Assembly (NCBI RefSeq): GCF_007097145.1
Contig: NZ_VJVZ01000001.1
Coordinates: 496,001-560,000 of the forward strand
Direction of reading: 5' to 3'
Source: Flavobacterium zepuense
GTDB lineage: Bacteria > Bacteroidota > Bacteroidia > Flavobacteriales > Flavobacteriaceae
DNA: 64,000 nucleotides
The notes beneath the pieces are model-generated. The model was given only the letters and a program-made list of their open reading frames with translations. It ran no database searches and had not been told where the DNA came from. The translations under genes and the position numbers were made by a program. This document shows positions 8,359 through 19,381 of this stretch, one piece after another (positions within the stretch are counted from its first letter, which is position 1; each line of letters starts with the position of its first letter).

Positions 8359-9576
8359 TTAATTTTTAAGCAGCTTGATTGTAGAATACGAATTATCTAT
8401 AATAATTTTCGCAAAATACAGGCCACTACTCAAACCTGAAACATTAATGTTAGCTTCTTTATTTTTTGGATTGACTGTTAATATGTTTTTTCCTGAAACA
8501 TCTGTAATTTCTATGCTTTGAATATCGTTTTCAGAAGTAAAATTCCAAACTGACTGCGTTGGATTAGGATATACCATTATACTAACTTTACTAAAGTTTG
8601 CTGTACCAGCTACCGGATCGGCAAAGCTATAGGCACCTGTTGAAGTATTTAATGTTATGCTGTAAGTACCGGCCGTAGCAGGGATTCCGCCACCGCTTTG
8701 TGTCCCTGTCCCGTCAGGAAACGTATTAGCGCTCCATTCCTGTATCCACGCGTTATTAGCCCGAAATTTAGCAACTCCATCCATAAGGGTAATACTGTTT
8801 AAAAAATAATTTACACCATCGGTTGTAGAAAGCGTATGCGGATCTATTTCGCCAGGCGTGTTTAATGGCCATCCGTTTGGCGTGGCATCACCTACAATGG
8901 CAATTGTAGAAAAGTAAATATTGTACTCTAACGTATTTTTATTAAACGTTACATTGTAGGTTCCCGTGGGCACATCTATGGCCGACTCATCATCAAATAC
9001 GGCTGTTCCGGAAGGAAATGCACTGGCTCCCCAGTTAGTTGCCCAACCATGGTCCTGCCTGAATTTTACAGCACCCGAAAGGGCTACCTGGCTTACACTG
9101 TAATGAATACCATCTGTAGTAGCCATATCCGTATCTAAATCCCAGCTTCCACCTACAACACCGGGGCCTACAAGGCTAACAACCGGATAAAGGTTTTGTG
9201 CTACAAAGCTATAAGCCAACGTTGTGGAATTAAAAGTAACATCATACACACCCGCTATTGTAGGAATGTTGTTAGTTTGGCTGTCAAACAGCCCGGTACC
9301 ATCCGGAAAAGTAGCTCCGCCCCAATTGTTAGTCCAGGAGTTGTCTGCACGGAACTTAACAGATCCCTGAAACGTAACCAGGTTATCATAAGTCCATGTA
9401 ATACCACCATCGGCTGTAAGCATCTGTTTGGCATCTACCGGACCCGGATTTGCTGATTCGCCTGGCCATCCATTTGGGCCTGTACCATCACCTACAATTG
9501 CTATTGAAGTAAATTGTGCGTTTGCAAAACAAAATGCAAAAAGACACATAACTAGATAACGTAATTTTTTGTTCAT
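8359..9576 (-). CDS. T9SS-exported SusE/SusF-like starch-binding protein, three modules
   Basis: A 405-residue protein with a classical signal peptide (MNKKLRYLVMCLFAFCFANA, then QF) and no lipobox Cys. Three tandem modules of about 100 residues follow, each with a TIAIVGDATPNGWP-like opening, a KFRA/KFRQD-N-W-NWG core and a GTYNVTFN-like end. That is the repeat of SusE/SusF outer-membrane starch-binding domains. The last about 75 residues, from VSIMVYPNP to a terminal LLKN, form a type A T9SS sorting domain. It therefore replaces the usual lipid anchor of SusF by T9SS export to the surface or medium. It is the last gene of the operon and probably captures alpha-glucan outside the cell. Confidence 0.87.
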   Translation of the reverse strand: MNKKLRYLVMCLFAFCFANAQFTSIAIVGDGTGPNGWPGESANPGPVDAKQMLTADGGITWTYDNLVTFQGSVKFRADNSWTNNWGGATFPDGTGLFDSQTNNIPTIAGVYDVTFNSTTLAYSFVAQNLYPVVSLVGPGVVGGSWDLDTDMATTDGIHYSVSQVALSGAVKFRQDHGWATNWGASAFPSGTAVFDDESAIDVPTGTYNVTFNKNTLEYNIYFSTIAIVGDATPNGWPLNTPGEIDPHTLSTTDGVNYFLNSITLMDGVAKFRANNAWIQEWSANTFPDGTGTQSGGGIPATAGTYSITLNTSTGAYSFADPVAGTANFSKVSIMVYPNPTQSVWNFTSENDIQSIEITDVSGKNILTVNPKNKEANINVSGLSSGLYFAKIIIDNSYSTIKLLKN

Positions 9577-9618
9577 AATGTTTGTTTTTTAAGATATTAA
9601 TTAATTGAATAACCGACT

Positions 9619-9691
9619 CTTAGGATAAATTCCAAGCATGAAATTTATGTAAATACAGCAAGCAATACCCTGCCCGACAACTTATCCTAAG
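9619..9691. repeat. Long-range inverted repeat between GH97 and SusF-like genes
   Basis: CTTAGGATAA at 9619-9628 is perfectly complementary to TTATCCTAAG at 9682-9691, 53 bases away, inside the 175-base operon gap. It may fold the intergenic mRNA (processing or stability element) or be a repressor site; no motif allows a choice. Confidence 0.6.
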
Positions 9692-9751
9692 TTCAGGTTA
9701 TATATAATAAGCGTAATATTAAATTATGCAATGAAAATTGCTAACGCAAAA

Positions 9752-11929
<2,178 letters not shown>

Positions 11930-13303
11930 TTAGTTTTTAAGTACAAGGTATTGGTGTGCCTGTAATGTTACCTGCGTGCCTATAGTAAAAGGTGCATTAG
12001 AAAAAGCATCTTTCCAGGATGTGGCGCCTAAAGCAGTAGGTACAATATAGCTTACCGGTACATTAGTAAGATTAGAAAGCACTAATACTGTCTCGCTATC
12101 TTTTTTCATAGTAAATACACTTACCGCATTGCTGCTATAACCCGTATAGCTACCTGATTTTATTGCGTTGCTTGTACTCCTGAAAGCAATTATCTTTTTA
12201 TATTCAGCCAAAACACCTGCATCGGCAGTGTTCCAGTCTATAGGTGTTTGGTTAAAATAGTCTATACGCTGATTATAGCCAATTTCCTGTCCGTTATATA
12301 TCATCGGTACCGATTTCATATACGCGGCAACTACAAATGCTGCAAGAGAGCCATCACGGCCGTTAAATAACTCGTAAGGAGTACCATCAGATAGGTTTAC
12401 ATCATGGTTGGTTGTATATCTAACCACACGTTGCGACTCAGTATAGTTATTAGCATACTCAGTAGCATTTGAATCCTGAAGGTAAGTGGCAGGTTTGCTG
12501 CCGTTGAACACCTGCTCTAAAGCGCTAAAAAAGTTGAAGCCAAAGGTAAAATTAAAGCCCGCCTGAAAATGGTTTACCCTTGTACCCTCGGCAAGCATTA
12601 ACAGTTCCTGGCTTTTAACCGAACGTACTTTGGCAATAGCTTCCGTCCAGAAACCCTGCCCAACAAAATCAGCGTAATCACATCTAAAACCATCTATATT
12701 GGCAGTATAAACCCAATATTGCATAGCATCTATCATGGCAGCCCTCATTTCTTTATTGTCAAAGTCTAACTGTGCTACATCATTATAATTAGTTCCCGGA
12801 GGTATAATAATATTGCCCTCTTCATCTTTTTGGTACCAGTCAGGATGATCAGTAATCCATGCATTATCCCATGCGGTATGGTTAGCCACCCAGTCTAAAA
12901 TCACAGCCATATTTTTTGAATGTGCTTCATTTACAAGGGTACGAAGGTCTTCCAGCGAACCAAAATCGGGATTTACAGCCTTGTAATCTTTTACAGCATA
13001 GGGAGAACCCTGACCACCGGCAGAATTTAATTGCCCAACAGGGTAAATGGGCATAAGGTAAACCACATTAGCGCCCAAGGCTTTAATGTCGTCAAGTTTA
13101 GCGCGTACTCCGTTAAGCGTACCCTCCTGACTAAACGCGCGGATGTTTACCTGGTATATTATGGCATCTTCGGCTTTAGGCATAGCTGTAAAAGTACTGC
13201 CGTATTGCTCATAAGGGGCAGCGGCCTTGTCATCATCATTGCTGCAGGATAGTAATGCAAGTGCAAACACAACTGCATGTAGTATATTCATTTTTAATTT
13301 CAT
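11930..13303 (-). CDS. GH13 alpha-amylase-like surface lipoprotein
   Basis: A 457-residue alpha-amylase family protein. The ATG at 13303 is chosen because MKLKMNILHAVVFALALLSC forms a lipobox; upstream in-frame starts would bury it. The residues after Cys are SNDDD, an acidic run of the kind that exports lipoproteins to the cell surface in Flavobacteria. GH13 motifs are in order: DWVANHT (region I), DGFRCDYADF (region II with the nucleophile Asp), MLAEG (region III acid Glu) and YTTNHD (region IV Asp). A small C-terminal beta domain follows. It likely cuts long alpha-1,4-glucan at the cell surface before import through SusCD. A stem-loop at 13339-13373 precedes it. Confidence 0.93.
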   Translation of the reverse strand: MKLKMNILHAVVFALALLSCSNDDDKAAAPYEQYGSTFTAMPKAEDAIIYQVNIRAFSQEGTLNGVRAKLDDIKALGANVVYLMPIYPVGQLNSAGGQGSPYAVKDYKAVNPDFGSLEDLRTLVNEAHSKNMAVILDWVANHTAWDNAWITDHPDWYQKDEEGNIIIPPGTNYNDVAQLDFDNKEMRAAMIDAMQYWVYTANIDGFRCDYADFVGQGFWTEAIAKVRSVKSQELLMLAEGTRVNHFQAGFNFTFGFNFFSALEQVFNGSKPATYLQDSNATEYANNYTESQRVVRYTTNHDVNLSDGTPYELFNGRDGSLAAFVVAAYMKSVPMIYNGQEIGYNQRIDYFNQTPIDWNTADAGVLAEYKKIIAFRSTSNAIKSGSYTGYSSNAVSVFTMKKDSETVLVLSNLTNVPVSYIVPTALGATSWKDAFSNAPFTIGTQVTLQAHQYLVLKN

Positions 13304-13338
13304 GTTTTTTGATCTTAATATGGGTATGATTAAGTAAT

Positions 13339-13373
13339 GCATCCTCCTGCCAGTATGAAAGCAGGAGAAATGC
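13339..13373 (-). promoter_or_regulatory. Intercistronic stem-loop between SusE-like and GH13 genes
   Basis: CTCCTGC (13344-13350) pairs with GCAGGAG (13361-13367), extended by GCAT/ATGC outside. There is no T run, so it is more likely an mRNA processing or partial attenuation element that lets the upstream SusCDE part accumulate above the enzyme part. Confidence 0.5.
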
Positions 13374-13414
13374 TTACCAGAAATAATCAACTGAACCAAA
13401 TTTATTCTTAATAC

Positions 13415-14467
13415 TTAATTTTTAATAACAGTATATGTTGCGGTTGCAGGAGGAGTGTCAACTGCAAAGGTTACGGTATAGTTACCACTTTCTTCTATCG
13501 TATGCGCTCCGGAATTGTCCAGTACAACTGTACCGTTAGCAAGTTCCCCACTTTCTCCATTAGCAGAGCCGTAGTTAATTGTCCATGCATCGTTTAGCCT
13601 GAATTTTAATGCTCCCGGTGTTAAGTCTCCGGTATACGTCCATCGTTCTGCAACATGGTCGTAGCTCATATTGGTATCGGCATCCCAACCACCCGGGGTA
13701 GCTGTACCAATTATGCCGTAAGCGTAAGGTACTGCACTGTAGGTTAATGTATTTAGGTTTACTGTTATTTGGTAGGTTCCCGCAGCAGGGACTGATAAAT
13801 TATCATCATCATTCTCTGCAATGCCGTCGCCGCCGGTAGAACCATAAAATGTATCCCAATTTTTCTTAGGGGTAAACTTAAATTCAAGCTGCCCTTCAGG
13901 AAAAGTGGCATACCCCTGAAAAATACCTTCCTCTATACCCCTTAGCCTTGCAGCAGTTTCGGGGTTCCAACCCTGGTACTGGCCCGGCATATACATCATC
14001 AGTTCAAAAGGTGTTACATTTAAAACAATTGATTTAGAATACACAGCACGATCAAGCGTTGCTATTGCACGAACCGCCAGTTGGCCCGGTGTATCGTATT
14101 GCAAGCCTAATGCTAATGCTATAGTATTAAGGTCTTTGCCTAAAAATGATTTACTTAGAACAGCCTCGCCTACCTCAATGCGTTGGGCATTAGCCCATGC
14201 GTTAGCGCCAAGGGTATCTGTTGGGATGTCGATTTCTAAAGCATAGGTAACCGGAGCATTTACAGGAAATGCCACATCCTGCCATGACAGCGTAGTTACC
14301 GTTTGAAAATTGTTATCGGCATCAATTACAATGGTAGTTGAAGACGCTTCGATGCCGCCCGCAAAATTTACTGTACTTAAAGTAGTAAGGTCGCCATCAT
14401 CGGTACACGATGCGCCAAGCAGGGCAACGGCAAAAACAGCAAACAGTTTATTTATATGTTTTTTCAT
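13415..14467 (-). CDS. SusE-like outer-membrane starch-binding lipoprotein
   Basis: A 350-residue lipoprotein. The lipobox LLGASC places the lipid Cys near residue 21, followed by TDDGD, an acidic surface-export signal. An N-terminal Ig-like SusE domain (about 30-150, with SSTTIVID and TLSWQD) is followed by two glucan-binding modules, seen as YQGWNPE with KFTPKKNWDTFYG, and GIIGTATPGGWDADT with KFRLNDAWTINYG. Aromatic residues in these NW/GW loops usually form the starch platform. It lies directly after the SusD gene and presumably sits on the SusCD complex. Confidence 0.88.
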   Translation of the reverse strand: MKKHINKLFAVFAVALLGASCTDDGDLTTLSTVNFAGGIEASSTTIVIDADNNFQTVTTLSWQDVAFPVNAPVTYALEIDIPTDTLGANAWANAQRIEVGEAVLSKSFLGKDLNTIALALGLQYDTPGQLAVRAIATLDRAVYSKSIVLNVTPFELMMYMPGQYQGWNPETAARLRGIEEGIFQGYATFPEGQLEFKFTPKKNWDTFYGSTGGDGIAENDDDNLSVPAAGTYQITVNLNTLTYSAVPYAYGIIGTATPGGWDADTNMSYDHVAERWTYTGDLTPGALKFRLNDAWTINYGSANGESGELANGTVVLDNSGAHTIEESGNYTVTFAVDTPPATATYTVIKN

Positions 14468-14481
14468 GATTTTCTAAATTT

Positions 14482-15984
14482 TTAGTAACCCGGATTTTGT
14501 ACAAGCCCGGCGTTAGCATTTAAAGCTGATGTTGGGATAGGGTATAATTTCCTGAATTCTGGCGATGTGCCGCTTTTTAAAGTTTTAGGTAACAGGAATT
14601 TGCCAAAACGTATCATGTCCTGCCTCCTGTGGCCTTCCCAGTTTAACTCAAAACCACGCTCATCATAAATATCATCCAGGCTTGGATTGCCAGACAATGC
14701 GTTAAGCCCGGCACGCTGTCTTGTCATATCTACATATTGTTTTGCTACCCCGGCATCGCCAAGGTGTACATTACATTCAGCCATCATTAACAATACATCG
14801 GCATACCTGTAAATAGGGAAATCATTAGATGCTCCACCCCCATCCATTGTACCGGCGGGATAAAATTTAAGCCCGCGGATACCTGCCAGTGGTGCAGCAC
14901 CCGGATTATCAAGGGAAGCTACATCAAGAGTATAGTTTACACCACCGCCCTGGTCGCCAAATAAAAATTGTTTTTTCCTTATGTCGTTATCATCAAATTT
15001 CTCAAAGAAATCCCTTGGTACAATGGTACCATTCCAGCCGCTAAATCCTATTAGTGAAAGTGCGTGAACGCCATAAAGGCTTCGGATGCCATATACATTT
15101 CTTGACACCACATTTGCGGTAGCAAACATAGATAATATGGTTTCATCCTCCGGATTTGTATCGCCAAATAGCTCGTAAAAATGGTAGCCAAGCGGGCTCG
15201 CTGCATTCACTCCGCCAGGATGCAGTGAAAAACCACCCTCACTAACCTTTTGGCAGGCTGCAAGGCACTCACTCCATTTAGGGATTCCTGTATATACTTC
15301 AGCATTTAAATATACTTTAGCCAAAAGCGTATAGCCTGCCCATTTATTAAACCTGCCATAGTAGTTACCACCTTTAGTAGCCGATAAATTCTCTACATTT
15401 TGGGTAAGTTCTGTTACTATAAAGTTATAAACTTCTTCGCGGCTTTTTTGTGGTATCTGGTCTACCGTTATATTATTTTCGGTGTAAAACGGTACATCAC
15501 CAAAATCATCAATAAGCAGGTAATAAAAGAACGCCCTGAGTACTTTTGCCTCGGCAATTTTAGAAGGGTCTGCGTTAGAAGTTTCAAGCAGTGATACCGC
15601 TAAGTTGGCATTAAAGATCGATTTATACAGCCAGTTCCAGGTATTGTCTATCATAGTGTCTGTAGGCAGCCACTCATGTTTGTAAATGCGTGCAAATTCT
15701 ATAGACCAGTTTCCATCGGTACGGTGTGGTATTACCTGCTCATCGGCACTCATAGAGTTTAGGTCGTACCAGCCCATATCGGCACCGGCATAACCTACAC
15801 CATTCCAGTTACCGCTTACCTGTGCATAAACACCGGCAAGGGCAACATCAGACCCTTCGGCCGATCCGTAGAAATCATCTGTTGTGTATCGATCATATAC
15901 TGTTTCGTCTACATCGGTACATGCGGCAAGCAGTACAAAGCTAAAGCTAAATAATATGACTAAATTTTTTAATTTCGTTTTCAT
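14482..15984 (-). CDS. SusD/RagB-family outer-membrane glycan-binding lipoprotein
   Basis: A 500-residue SusD homologue. I use the ATG at 15984 (MKTKLKNLVILFSF); one at 15996 is also possible. The lipobox LLAAC is followed by TDVDE, an acidic surface-export signal. The TPR-like helical body is recognisable from ATTLL/KVYLNAEVY, the NFIVTELTQ helix and the C-terminal RYADVLLMMAE motif, with ERGFELNWEGHRRQDMIRFGKF and a terminal NPGY. It forms the lid on SusC and binds glucan chains for import. It begins 14 bases after the susC stop codon. Confidence 0.95.
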   Translation of the reverse strand: MKTKLKNLVILFSFSFVLLAACTDVDETVYDRYTTDDFYGSAEGSDVALAGVYAQVSGNWNGVGYAGADMGWYDLNSMSADEQVIPHRTDGNWSIEFARIYKHEWLPTDTMIDNTWNWLYKSIFNANLAVSLLETSNADPSKIAEAKVLRAFFYYLLIDDFGDVPFYTENNITVDQIPQKSREEVYNFIVTELTQNVENLSATKGGNYYGRFNKWAGYTLLAKVYLNAEVYTGIPKWSECLAACQKVSEGGFSLHPGGVNAASPLGYHFYELFGDTNPEDETILSMFATANVVSRNVYGIRSLYGVHALSLIGFSGWNGTIVPRDFFEKFDDNDIRKKQFLFGDQGGGVNYTLDVASLDNPGAAPLAGIRGLKFYPAGTMDGGGASNDFPIYRYADVLLMMAECNVHLGDAGVAKQYVDMTRQRAGLNALSGNPSLDDIYDERGFELNWEGHRRQDMIRFGKFLLPKTLKSGTSPEFRKLYPIPTSALNANAGLVQNPGY

Positions 15985-15998
15985 TCCCGTTTGCATTT

Positions 15999-18900
15999 TT
16001 ATTTAAATTTTACATTAAGTCCAACAGTGAAAGTCCTTGTACGCGGATAGATACCGTTGTCTCCACCGGCTCCGTTACCACCCGAAAAATTCAATTCAGG
16101 GTCGAGTCCGCTATAATCTGTAATCAGCAGCAGGTTAGTACCTGTAAATGAAACCCTTAAAGACTCAATGTACTTAACTTCTTTAAAATTAAAGCTGTAG
16201 CCTACGGTTGCATTTTCAAGCCTTATAAAATCGCCTTTTTCCAGCCAAAGGTCAGAGCCATACTGGCTTGTATATAAACCAAGCGGAACAGCACTCGCTA
16301 ACAGGTTTGATTTACCAATGTTCTCCTCATAACTAAGGCTTGATTTTATACTGTTGTAAATCTTGTTTCCGCCAGATCCTTTCCACAACATAGAAGCATC
16401 AAGGTTTTTATACCTTAAAGTAGGATTAAACGCAAAAGTATATTTAGGCAATGCAGATCCTCGCTGAATACGGTCTTCACTCCTGTTGCCCTGGTCTATT
16501 ACTCCGTCGCCGTTAACATCCTGCACCGTTTCTGCATTAGCATCGTTTTTACCGGTATGGTGAAGTATATTGAATGTGCCAATTGGCTGGCCCTTAATTA
16601 AGAAATTATTTGGCCCCCACGATACATAATCGGTGTTAAGCGGTACGCCGTTAATGCTCCCACTAAGGTTTAGCACTTCATTCCTTAAAAATGTGGCGTT
16701 ACCGTTAAGCGTTAATGTTAGGTCGTTAGTATCTATAAGGTCATAGCTTAGTGATGCCTCTATACCCTCGTTCCTTATGTTGCCCACATTAGCCCTGATC
16801 GTAGAGAACGGGAAGGGTGGCTGTGGTACTGTATAATCAAAAAGAAGGTTATCGGTTTTTGCAGTAAAAATATCAAATGTACCACGCAGCCTGTTTTTAA
16901 GGAGTGCAAAATCAATACCTACGTTAGTTTGCTTTTTAGTTTCCCATTTAAGATCGGCATTAGCATTTTGGGTAATAGCATAATTTGTAATTTGCTGGCC
17001 GCCAAAATATGTTACACCGCTTGCTCCTACTAACGATATTGAGTTGTAAGGAGATAAGCCCTGATTACCTGTAACACCATAACCTACGCGTAGTTTTAAA
17101 GCGCTTACTACTGCCTGGTTTGCCATAAAACCTTCCTGGTCTACTTGCCATGCAACCGATGCCGATGGGAAGTTACCCCATTTGTTGTTGGCCCCAAATA
17201 CTGATGAACCATCTCGCCTTAAACTGGCGGTTAGCAAATATTTACCTAAATATGAGTAGTTTACACGACCAAGGAATGAAACCAGGGTACGGTCGTTTTT
17301 GTATGATGAAAAATCTCCGGAAAGTACTTTTGATATGTCTCCTAACTGTAGGGCGTTGTAGGTGGTCTTATCATTAATAAAGCCCCTTGCCTGGGCGTAG
17401 TTGCCCTGGTACTCCTGGTTTTGCCATTCGTATAGGGCTAGTGCATTAACGCTATGGTCGCCAAATATTTTTTTGTAGCTAAGGCTTATGTTTAAAAGCT
17501 TTTCGTTTTGCCTGTTGTTGTTAATGTTTGCAAATCCATTTTGGTTAATGGCATTCGCATCGGTAGAGGCTACAGGAATATAAAAGCCTGTCATGGCACT
17601 TGTCTTTCTCCAGCTTCCAAAACCTCCTATCGAAATTCCGTCATAAACATCAAGATCAGCTTTCAGGCTCCCAAAAAGATTATCATTTTGCGATTCATTA
17701 GTTACCGTCTGGCTAACTGCATATGGGTTTAGGTATTTAAAGATATTAGGGTCTGTAAAATAGGTACCATCTGTATTAAACACCGGGTCAGTTGGCCGCA
17801 TTAGGTACGCATTACTAATAAGGTTAGACGTAAACGACTCCCTGCCTATACTTTGCACCATACTTTGAGTATTGTTTATACCGCTGTTAAGGTTAAAGTT
17901 CAGTTTTAATTTTCCATCAAGCGCAGTTTGGGTTGCCTGTACACGGCCAATGTATTTTTTATTATCCGAGTTTTGTACCACACCTTCCTGCAAAACAGCT
18001 GCAAGAGATGCCCTGTACGTAAACGTATCTGTACCTCCGCCAAAGGAAAGTGTGTAGTTTTGTGTAGCGCCGCTTTTGGTAAGGATATCATACCAGTCGG
18101 TATTGGCACCATGGTTAGCCGATGCCGGTACGCCAATTTTCTGAGCTTCCGCCCACCATTCATCGGCACTTAGCATATCTAATTTTTTAGGTATGTAATC
18201 GTATGATGTAGATGATGAAAACTCTATGGATGTACTCCCCGCTTTATTTCTTTTAGTTGTTACAATAATTACACCTGCAGCACCCCTTGTACCGTATATT
18301 GCTGTAGCCGATGCATCTTTCAGCACGTCTACACTGGCAACTTCGCTGGGCGGTATCTGGTTTAAGAGGTCCATATTACCTTGTATACCATCTACAACTA
18401 CCAAAGGATCGTTACCGCCAATAAGCGACGATATACCTCGTATCCTTACATAAGGCGCTGAGCCGGGCTCACTGCCTGTTTGTGCAATGTTTACACCCGC
18501 AAGTTTACCAGATATAAGCTGTAAAGGGTTAACAAGTGCGCCCTGGTTCATGTCTTTTTCCAAAACAGAGCCTACGGCACCCGTTACATCCCGCCTTGTA
18601 GTAGTACCGTAACCTACCACGACAACTTCCTGTAGTTCGCTCACTTCAGGTGCCATTTGTATAGTACTGTTATCCTGTGCTGCACTTATTTTTTTTGCCT
18701 GATAGCCTATGTAAGTTACAACCAGTACAGCATTGGGGCCGGAAACAGAAATTGAGAAATTTCCGTCAACATCTGTTGATACACCATTTGTAGTATTTTC
18801 TTCAACTATAGAGGCGCCCGGAAGTGGCATGCCATTCTCGTCTACAACTTTTCCCTTAACAGTTTGCTGAATGTTGACAGATTTAGGAATTGTTACTGGA

Positions 18901-19253
18901 GCTTTTTTTAAGATTATCTGTGTATCCCTTACCTTAAAAGAAGTACCGGTATCCTTAAACAGGGTGTTTAAAACCGCATCGATACTTTCATCTTTTACAC
19001 GGATAGATACAAGGCGGTTAACGTCTATATCATCAATATTATAAATAAAACGGAAGTCGGTTTGCCGTTCAATCGTCTCTATAACCTTCTCAACAGTTTT
19101 ATTGTTTAATTTAAGGCTAACTTTAGTTTGGGCATAAGTATTAGCCCTGCCACTAAACATAACGACCAACAGAAGTAGGGTGGTTAGTTTCACTTTCAGG
19201 TTAATTTTAAGCAACGGGTATTTTAACCCTATGCTTTTTGGGTTTATTTTCAT
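15999..19253 (-). CDS. SusC/RagA-family TonB-dependent glycan transporter with STN domain
   Basis: A 1084-residue outer-membrane importer. The ATG at 19253 (MKINPKSIGLKYP) is preferred over one 14 codons upstream. After the signal segment (ending near ANTYAQ) comes an STN domain at about 45-115 (KVIETIERQTDFRFIYN), then a CarboxypepD_reg domain, the SusC signature YGTTTRRDVTGAV, the plug domain with VRIRGISSL and PLVVVDGI, and a 22-strand barrel. The STN domain shows that the receptor signals to an anti-sigma factor, and the FecR and ECF sigma genes lie immediately upstream. It imports alpha-glucan oligosaccharides with SusD. Confidence 0.95.
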   Translation of the reverse strand: MKINPKSIGLKYPLLKINLKVKLTTLLLLVVMFSGRANTYAQTKVSLKLNNKTVEKVIETIERQTDFRFIYNIDDIDVNRLVSIRVKDESIDAVLNTLFKDTGTSFKVRDTQIILKKAPVTIPKSVNIQQTVKGKVVDENGMPLPGASIVEENTTNGVSTDVDGNFSISVSGPNAVLVVTYIGYQAKKISAAQDNSTIQMAPEVSELQEVVVVGYGTTTRRDVTGAVGSVLEKDMNQGALVNPLQLISGKLAGVNIAQTGSEPGSAPYVRIRGISSLIGGNDPLVVVDGIQGNMDLLNQIPPSEVASVDVLKDASATAIYGTRGAAGVIIVTTKRNKAGSTSIEFSSSTSYDYIPKKLDMLSADEWWAEAQKIGVPASANHGANTDWYDILTKSGATQNYTLSFGGGTDTFTYRASLAAVLQEGVVQNSDNKKYIGRVQATQTALDGKLKLNFNLNSGINNTQSMVQSIGRESFTSNLISNAYLMRPTDPVFNTDGTYFTDPNIFKYLNPYAVSQTVTNESQNDNLFGSLKADLDVYDGISIGGFGSWRKTSAMTGFYIPVASTDANAINQNGFANINNNRQNEKLLNISLSYKKIFGDHSVNALALYEWQNQEYQGNYAQARGFINDKTTYNALQLGDISKVLSGDFSSYKNDRTLVSFLGRVNYSYLGKYLLTASLRRDGSSVFGANNKWGNFPSASVAWQVDQEGFMANQAVVSALKLRVGYGVTGNQGLSPYNSISLVGASGVTYFGGQQITNYAITQNANADLKWETKKQTNVGIDFALLKNRLRGTFDIFTAKTDNLLFDYTVPQPPFPFSTIRANVGNIRNEGIEASLSYDLIDTNDLTLTLNGNATFLRNEVLNLSGSINGVPLNTDYVSWGPNNFLIKGQPIGTFNILHHTGKNDANAETVQDVNGDGVIDQGNRSEDRIQRGSALPKYTFAFNPTLRYKNLDASMLWKGSGGNKIYNSIKSSLSYEENIGKSNLLASAVPLGLYTSQYGSDLWLEKGDFIRLENATVGYSFNFKEVKYIESLRVSFTGTNLLLITDYSGLDPELNFSGGNGAGGDNGIYPRTRTFTVGLNVKFK

Positions 19254-19301
19254 AAATTTGTTAATGGTTGTAATTCTACCTTGGGTTATAATCAATTATC
19301 T

Positions 19302-19340
19302 AATCGGAAATTGTTCTCAGGCTTTTTCCGATTTTTTTTT
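19302..19340 (+). terminator. Terminator-like hairpin between fecR and susC, plus-strand orientation
   Basis: AATCGGAAA pairs with TTTCCGATT (19325-19333) across a 14-base loop and runs into T residues on the plus strand. The genes here are on the minus strand, where no T run follows. It could stop antisense transcription, or act as a leader structure of susC. Confidence 0.5.
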
Positions 19341-19381
19341 ACATCGTAATTTTCATACATTCATTTTACTGGGATTTAAGG

